Assembly (NCBI RefSeq): GCF_000003815.2
Contig: NW_023365762.1
Span: 268,490-332,489, forward strand
Direction of reading: 5' to 3'
Length of the DNA: 64,000 nt
Source: Branchiostoma floridae
Taxonomy: Eukaryota > Chordata > Leptocardii > Amphioxiformes > Branchiostomatidae
Positions within the stretch are counted from its first letter, which is position 1, and every line of letters begins with the position of its first letter. Shown in pieces: positions 59,401-64,000 of the stretch. The notes under the pieces are model-generated. The model ran no database searches and was not told where the DNA came from. It worked only from the letters and a program-made list of their open reading frames with translations. Position numbers and translations under genes: made by a program.

Positions 59401-62400
59401 ATCAGTTGAGAATCTTTATGACTATGCTGTGGAACCAGGAGAAAAAAATTTTCATTACAAGTCTTTGACTGGTCGTATGTTTACCTTTATCGTCGCCATG
59501 GCAGGATTTTAATAACCAGCCTTGTTGACTTTGTTTTCTTTTCATGTGTGTGTCTAGTATTGTTTTCATCAACTGGAGGTTGGCAAACAGTTTTTTTGTT
59601 TTTGATTTGGCAAACAGTTTTTACATCTTCATGACAGAAACGTTCAGTCGATTTCCATTTTCGGTGGTCTTATGTTGACCTCAACCATCGCCATGGCACG
59701 ATTTTTTTGTCACAAGCCTTGTTTACATTATTTTTTTTTACATGTGTAGTTTGTCCACCATTGTTGCCCCCAACTGGAGGCTGGGTAGACACGAGCGAGA
59801 ACGCCTGGCCAGACTTCACCGCCAGCTTCGGGTGTTACACAGGGTACAGCTTGGTTGGCTCTTCAACACGTACATGTCAGGATTATTCGACCTGGAGTGG
59901 AACTTCGCCATCATGCATAGGTAAGGTTCAGAAAGATTTCTACACTAGACGCAAATCAGTTTGTATACATGAGTATTGAAAGCCCTTGACAGACTGCTAG
60001 TCAGAATCTTAAACCCTTTAGAAAATGTCACAGTTTCATTTCACGTTAGATGAGTTGAATTAAATATCATATGGTTTTGAGTAGTATTGGAATGAATAGC
60101 GTTGTACATCTAACTTTTATAATGTTTTCGAAATGTTTTTAAATGTTTGAATTTGGACGATTTGCCTTAAAAGTTTCCTTTTTTTTAAAAAGAAATTTGA
60201 CTGAATATCAAAGTAATTCATTTTCATTCATGAGCAAATTACTGCCAAGATTTTATTTCATTAAGACTTATTCAGACTTATATTATTCAGGCTAGAATCG
60301 TCCTTTAAATAGCAACGAAGTCTTTTTGTTGTATGAAGTCGTTTTGTTTTGTTGTTTGTTGTATGAAGTCATTTTGTTGTCAGATGTTGATGAGTGTGCC
60401 ACAGCAAACGGAGGATGCGGACAGTTCTGCACCAACACCATCGGCAGTTTCTACTGCTTTTGTGCAACTGGTTACACCCTTGGTGTAGACGGGTTTGTCT
60501 GCCACGGTAAGTTGAGGGCTTTTAATTTCATAGATAAATCTATGACGCCGGCCGCCCTCATTTTTAAGAAAAAATAGAGTACAGTACAGAATAAGCCAAT
60601 TAATTGCACAGCCCATTTGCCAGCGCAGTTCGTGCAATTATCCGGATAATGCAACAAAGCAAAGGTATGCAGCTAGACCGCGCACCACCACGGGATTTTG
60701 GAATTTAGTACAATTAACAGAAGTTTGTGGTTATCTGTTGTGTAATTAATTGGCTTCCACTGTATATTTTTTAAGTTTGATCACTTTTCAAAATAATTAT
60801 TTTTGTTTACAATTAATGTCTCTTTAATTTCCCAAAGTTGTATGACTATCTTAATGATATTTGTTTCTATATACTTATATCTAAAAAGCTCAATGGGCAT
60901 CTACGACTTACATGATAACAAAAATTCACATTACATCTTCATACAACATGACGTGTATGGTGATTTCTACGACTTTGTTATGTCTTTGAATGAAATGCTT
61001 GTCTTCTTACAGGATTTGATCCCGTTTCTCATCTTTCATGTTTGTCTGGGACAACAAAGTCTATTTCTGTCAACTGGACCAAGCCCGTTGCTGACATAAA
61101 TGGTTACGATATAATGTACATTCCTGAGGCTGGTTAGTTTTGTTAACATTTTCTACATTGCCTTATTGCTTTATAGTGTTTCATTGGGTAACCTTTGGTA
61201 AGATTTAGGCGAGGTAAACTGAAGCCCAGGCGGATTTTTCTGGCGCCATCTTGTTTTGGGGGTCAAACTTTGGGGTCAAATGGTTGGGAGCTCTCTGATA
61301 GGAAGTCTCCATAAAAAGAGACATTCTCGACTGTAGGATAGATAAAGTTATAGGTCTTCTTTTCGCTAGAGTTTGCTATCACAGTCAGCAAAGCAGCACA
61401 TTTATTTGTTTTCTTTTGCTGCTGTAGGGCTCTATCAGCCCACCATGATGACGTCTTTCCGGAATCATGACGTCACCAATGCAACCATATCCGGTTTGAT
61501 CAGCGGAGTGCAGTACTCTGTCACTGTTCTTGCATTCGGACTGTGGGATGACAGCGCCAACGCTAGCGTGGCATGTGTAACTGGTAATAAAAAAATAATA
61601 ATTTTACATTTTCAACATATTTCTTCTCATCTTTATCTTATACATGAACGATTCAATTCAAGACACAGTTTATCATTTACATTTAACTGGTAATAGAAAA
61701 TAATAATTTTACTTCTTAAATATATTTCTCATCTTTTTCTTATCCATGAATTCTATTCAACACAGTTTCATGACGCACATTTTATGTTGGCTATACATTA
61801 ACGCAATAAAATTGCAACTCACAAAAATATCTGTCTGAAGTATGATTGTTTTGAGTAATCTAACGAATAATCATTGTATTTGTGACTAAATGAGAAAGAA
61901 GTCCTTATTAAATTTCGTTACAATACCCACGGATAAATGTGGATACTTTTTTGTTTCATTTCATGTTAGATAACATAAATTAGAGTTCGATTCTAAAATA
62001 GAATCAGATGGTTTATCGAGTTGTATTGGAACATACAGCTTTGTACGTTCAAATTTTCTAACGTTTTCAACTCACGATATGCCTTTCTTTTTGAAAGAAA
62101 TATGTGTTAGATTTAACTGAATATCAAATATCAAAGTTTCATGCATATACTGTAATTAGTATGTTTGTTTCAACATCTCAACAGAAATGCCGCCTGCTAC
62201 AAACATCAGTGTTAATCACGTCAATGAGAAGTCGGTTGTTGTCCAATGGGTGCAGCCTGTTGGGGCTGTTGTGATTGGCTACAGGGCTTGGCTGATTGAC
62301 AGGGAAACCATGTTTACAGTTACTACTCAGTATCTGTCTGAGTCATCGACTACGGCCACCTTCACTTCTCTAACCCCTGCTACAGAGTACGCGGTGGCGG

Positions 62401-63832
62401 TAACCTGTATCAGTTTGGTCATCGAAGGACCACAGGCTGAAGTTCTCCTTGTAACAGGTCAGATTCGGTTTTTGACTTTCGCAATATTGGTAAATTGTCT
62501 ACTCTAAAGTTTTTTTTTTACATCCGTGAAAGTTTTAGTTGTTTCTTGTCTGTGCACAATTGTTTCATCATAACTTAAGATATATATATGCAGAAGCAAT
62601 CTATAGCTTTTTATAATAAATCAAGGAAGTAAGTAATTACATTTTTCATGCATACAACCGCTACCCTTCAATGTTAATAAATGTATATCATGACATCTGG
62701 ACGTCCTTCTACAAATATTTCATCAAAGCTTATTGCATAGATGATTTAATTAGTCTTGATTTCTTATGTATGTATCTTTGTAGAAGCCGATTTATTTCAC
62801 ACCCCATTTGCCAGCGTATTTCGTGCAATTATCTGCATGGTGCAATAATGCGAAGTTATCTAGCTGGATCGCCCTGGTTTGGGATTTTGGGATACCGTGT
62901 AATTAACAGAAGTGTGCGGTAATCCGTTGTGCAGTTAACTGGCTTCTACTGCCATAGAGCTTGCCATACATTGTACCCATTACCATTGTGGTGCAACAAT
63001 TATTGATTGAATAATTTTTTAAAAAGTCTATATTGAAATCGCAGATACGGATCCTCCACGACAGCTGTTTGTAGACGACATAACATACACAACCTTGGTT
63101 TTGTCATGGATCCCACCGGTTGCAAAGTTGACGGGTTACGAACTGACATACAGCAGGACAGAGCACAACAGAGAACGGCGATCTCTCAGTTCTGTCAACC
63201 TTCCTGGTAACATCAGGAACTTCTTGCTACAAGGACTTGTTCCTGCTACTCAATATACCATCAGCTTGACGGCTGTCAGTCGGTTTGGGAGGAGTAAGGC
63301 AGCCAACTCGACGGCTATCACAGGTACATTTGTGTGCAGAGCATAAAGTATACATTATGATATTGGTGTTATCTTTACACCAAAGAATAAGATTTGTCTT
63401 ACAACTTTTTTGATAATCATTTCAACTATATAATATTCTTGGGATATAATGACTAAAGATATCTTTTGTCGTTGTGTGGTGCTGCGGTGACCAACGTACA
63501 ATATTTATCGCATTTTTATTAACTACTTTGTAGGAATATAAACATAAGTAGAACATAGAATAGTTTACCTATCTTTAGCTTTGTATGGAACTTACTACAT
63601 TTAGCCCCAAAGGGGTATGAATGTGCAATAAACTTCATTGTTATTGTCATTGTCATTGTCATTGTCAACGTAATTTATTGCATTACGTAGGAACGGATCC
63701 CCCCTCTGAGTTGAAAGTGAAGACCGTTGCCTCCACCTGGATGTATGTGGTATGGACTCCACCAGCTGCGGCTGTTGTCTACTATGATATCGAAGTATCT
63801 GAACCTGTAACACAGAAAGAGATGTATTTCAG
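50828..63832 (+). CDS. Secreted mosaic protein gene C: signal peptide, F-type lectin, sushi, cbEGF, FN3 repeats (3' end outside window)
   Basis: Exons: 50828-50897, 57814-58000, 58443-58681, 59750-59920, 60384-60506, 61013-61132, 61428-61583, 62185-62457, 63045-63323, 63691-63832, continuing past the window. They give 1760 nt, 586 codons so far, with all phases consistent. Residues 1-24 ([20 protein letters not shown]) form a signal peptide. An F-type-lectin/F5-8C-like domain, one sushi domain, one calcium-binding EGF domain and FN3 domains follow. Most domain-boundary introns are phase 1, the usual pattern of shuffled extracellular modules. No transmembrane segment is seen yet. The protein should be secreted or a receptor ectodomain; ligand unknown. 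The link between exon 1 and exon 2 crosses a 6.9-kb intron and rests on phase match (G|GA) and position only. The downstream exons are firmer. Confidence 0.75.
51371..52430. mobile_element. Inverted pair of TTAA-bounded elements (piggyBac-like MITEs)
   Basis: ttaaccctcaaaccaccgta at 51371 recurs inverted as tacggtggtttgagggttaa near 52322 and again near 52410. A unit running from ttaaccctc to tatagtttcattaa is at 51371-51506 and, inverted, at about 52337-52430. TTAA targets and CCCT-type ends are piggyBac traits. The flanks of the left unit also form a palindrome (51240-51650, cagcg/tcctcatgatc blocks), suggesting nested insertions. In gene C intron 1. Confidence 0.6.
52462..53360. repeat. 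Segmental duplication copy 1 in gene C intron 1
   Basis: Aligns along its length to 54795-55640. Most of it has diverged, but about 108 bp (52712-52805 region, tggtcttgcaaaacttgtag through ggcgtcaatttttctttg) differs at only about four positions and is open in two frames, one of them Cys-rich. Confidence 0.7.
53402..53482. repeat. (TG)n microsatellite
   Basis: Nearly pure tg dinucleotide run with a few ca/ga interruptions. Confidence 0.95.
53829..54701. mobile_element. DNA element with 35-bp inverted ends and a nested hAT-like copy
   Basis: Left end aggccacgttgatttgatta followed by tatggatgacatcc; right end ggatgtcatccatataatca followed by aatcaacatggcct, complementary with one mismatch. 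Between them, 54071-54530 is a diverged relative of the hAT-like element at 50224 (gaggtaccagtac, caggtccggacatgaacctg). No transposase. Confidence 0.75.
54795..55640. repeat. Segmental duplication copy 2 in gene C intron 1
   Basis: Partner of 52462-53360. It starts just after the inverted-repeat element ending 54701. The same Cys-rich open stretch lies at about 55048-55140. Confidence 0.7.
55845..55960 (+). mobile_element. LINE reverse transcriptase remnant
   Basis: The frame reads [18 protein letters not shown], the (S/R)GVPQGS.LGP.LF motif of non-LTR retrotransposon reverse transcriptases. Only about 30 codons are left. The downstream ctccgtgaagcggagggttt sequence is another repeat. Confidence 0.75.
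55960..56160. repeat. Dispersed repeat (cggattgttttgatatttgg type)
   Basis: The cataactagaaaacggattg, atatttggtatgtgtgtagg and gtagaacttcc blocks recur, diverged, at about 53490-53625. Both lie in gene C intron 1. Confidence 0.5.
56700..56796 (+). mobile_element. Dispersed repeat end with hammerhead-like motif, copy 3 (degenerate)
   Basis: ctgacgaaaggtagtggatt, ttaaacgtctgaccgtttcc and atatccagctgcttgagtaa match 32985-33125, with substitutions in the stem and in the gaaa block. Confidence 0.55.
56822..57396. mobile_element. DNA element with 58-bp inverted ends, containing an assembly gap
   Basis: Left tagcctggataccagacccc with tatctatagtgttggggtct pairs with right agaccccaacacgatacata and ggggtctggtaactagacta. 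135 N lie inside (57077-57211). The ends match the small MITE at 12969. Confidence 0.75.
57510..57650 (+). mobile_element. Penelope-like element remnant (endonuclease end)
   Basis: The frame reads [20 protein letters not shown] followed by [12 protein letters not shown], a GIY-YIG-associated C-terminal pattern of Penelope-like elements, related to the minus-strand fragment at 5775. It lies just before the first F-type lectin exon of gene C. Confidence 0.6.
57814..58681 (+). CDS. Gene C exons 2-3: F-type lectin (FTP / F5-8C-like) domain
   Basis: Two exons (57814-58000, 58443-58681) encode [37 protein letters not shown] and LDLCEFDVY in the order of fucolectin-type domains. The HMACSST segment lacks the histidine of the usual CSHT, and the following strand lacks the R-x-D...R part of the fucose motif, so canonical fucose binding is doubtful. 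Four cysteines are present. Confidence 0.8.
58720..59010. repeat. Diverged duplication with ctactgccgtaggggg
   Basis: tatactactgccgtaggggg followed by atgccattttggcc appears near 58777 and 58976, with related upstream sequence. In a gene C intron. Confidence 0.55.
59750..59920 (+). CDS. Gene C exon 4: sushi (CCP) domain
   Basis: Phase 1-1 exon of 171 nt. Four cysteines (VCPP, FGCYTG, RTCQD, PSCI) with GY and TWSG before the last cysteine, the standard CCP layout. Acceptor tgtag, donor gtaagg. Confidence 0.9.
60384..60506 (+). CDS. Gene C exon 5: calcium-binding EGF domain
   Basis: Phase 1-1 exon of 123 nt: DVDECA...GGC..FC.NT.GSFYC.C..GY......C. Six cysteines, the D-V-D-E calcium motif and the C-x-N-T-x-G-S-F hydroxylation pattern are all intact. 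Confidence 0.93.
61013..61583 (+). CDS. Gene C exons 6-7: fibronectin type III domain 1
   Basis: Exons 61013-61132 and 61428-61583. The first carries the B-C strands ([15 protein letters not shown]) and the second the F-G part ([15 protein letters not shown]). The domain is split by a phase 1 intron, unlike domains 2 and 3. Confidence 0.8.
62185..62457 (+). CDS. Gene C exon 8: fibronectin type III domain 2
   Basis: Single phase 1-1 exon of 273 nt with [18 protein letters not shown] and [13 protein letters not shown], the conserved Trp, GY and L.P.T.Y positions of FN3. Confidence 0.88.
63045..63323 (+). CDS. Gene C exon 9: fibronectin type III domain 3
   Basis: Single phase 1-1 exon of 279 nt: [18 protein letters not shown] and [15 protein letters not shown]. 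An RERR|S sequence in the loop between strands C and E fits a furin-type site, though a folded FN3 domain may shield it. Confidence 0.88.
63618..63668. repeat. (attgtc)n tail of a retroposon just before a splice acceptor
   Basis: caataaacttcattgttatt followed by four attgtc units, about 20 bp upstream of the acceptor at 63690. It looks like the 3' tail of a LINE or SINE. Confidence 0.6.
63691..63832 (+). CDS. Gene C exon 10: fibronectin type III domain 4, first part
   Basis: Encodes [31 protein letters not shown] and ends phase 2 at AG|gtaatg, so the domain continues in an exon beyond the window (or in the last 170 bases, where I find none). Confidence 0.8.
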
Positions 63833-64000
63833 GTAATGAGTAAAAAGCCATGCTGCAAAAATGAGTGAATGAATAAATGAATGGATGGATGGATGAATGA
63901 ATGAATAAACAAGTAACTAGATAGCAAAAAATCCAATCGTTTCAAGGTCTCATCAAGACCTACGCACGCACCAAATATCAAGACAATGCTACGGAAAACA

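Noticed and set aside
1-64000. CRISPR array, bacterial operon or prophage
   Set aside because: The minisatellites lack the repeat-spacer structure, and spliced animal genes show this is eukaryotic chromosomal DNA.

Overview
This window looks like scaffold sequence from an amphioxus-type invertebrate chordate genome (Branchiostoma is my inference). The coding parts are short GT-AG exons in kilobase introns. Their proteins match animal solute carrier family 6 (SLC6) transporters and a modular extracellular protein. The rest is dense in foldback elements (MITEs), tRNA-derived SINEs, Penelope-like fragments and minisatellites. Four runs of N (11440-11539, 13279-13378, 16169-16268, 57077-57211) are assembly gaps.

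Layout. (1) 1-7730: 3' part of an SLC6 B0AT-like amino acid transporter gene (gene A); its first exons lie upstream of the window. The exon for transmembrane segment 5 occurs twice in tandem, both copies with intact splice sites. (2) 7731-28944: 21 kb with no ordinary host gene. It holds MITEs, a nested transposon insertion, a herpes-tegument-type (C76-like) cysteine protease ORF of probable transposon origin, a broken exon-like ORF, a 1.65 kb near-perfect hairpin of minisatellite DNA and a 1 kb degenerate minisatellite. (3) 28945-46705: complete SLC6 paralogue (gene B), 11 coding exons, 689 codons. Its 6.7 kb first intron carries several SINEs. Two decayed copies of the start of the last exon sit just upstream of the real one. 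(4) 46706-50827: AT-rich spacer with MITEs. (5) 50828-63832 and beyond: 5' part of a secreted mosaic protein gene (gene C), with signal peptide, F-type lectin (FTP/F5-8C-like), sushi, calcium-binding EGF and at least four fibronectin type III domains. It continues past the window end.

Genes A and B are same-strand tandem duplicates with identical intron positions, and both end in a class I PDZ-ligand-like C terminus. They should encode plasma-membrane Na+-coupled transporters of neutral or imino amino acids. Gene C is unrelated in function. The strongest unusual signal is the duplicated TM5 exon of gene A: the two copies differ at 23 synonymous codons but only 5 conservative replacements, so both appear to be kept by selection, and they are separated and followed by strong foldback elements.
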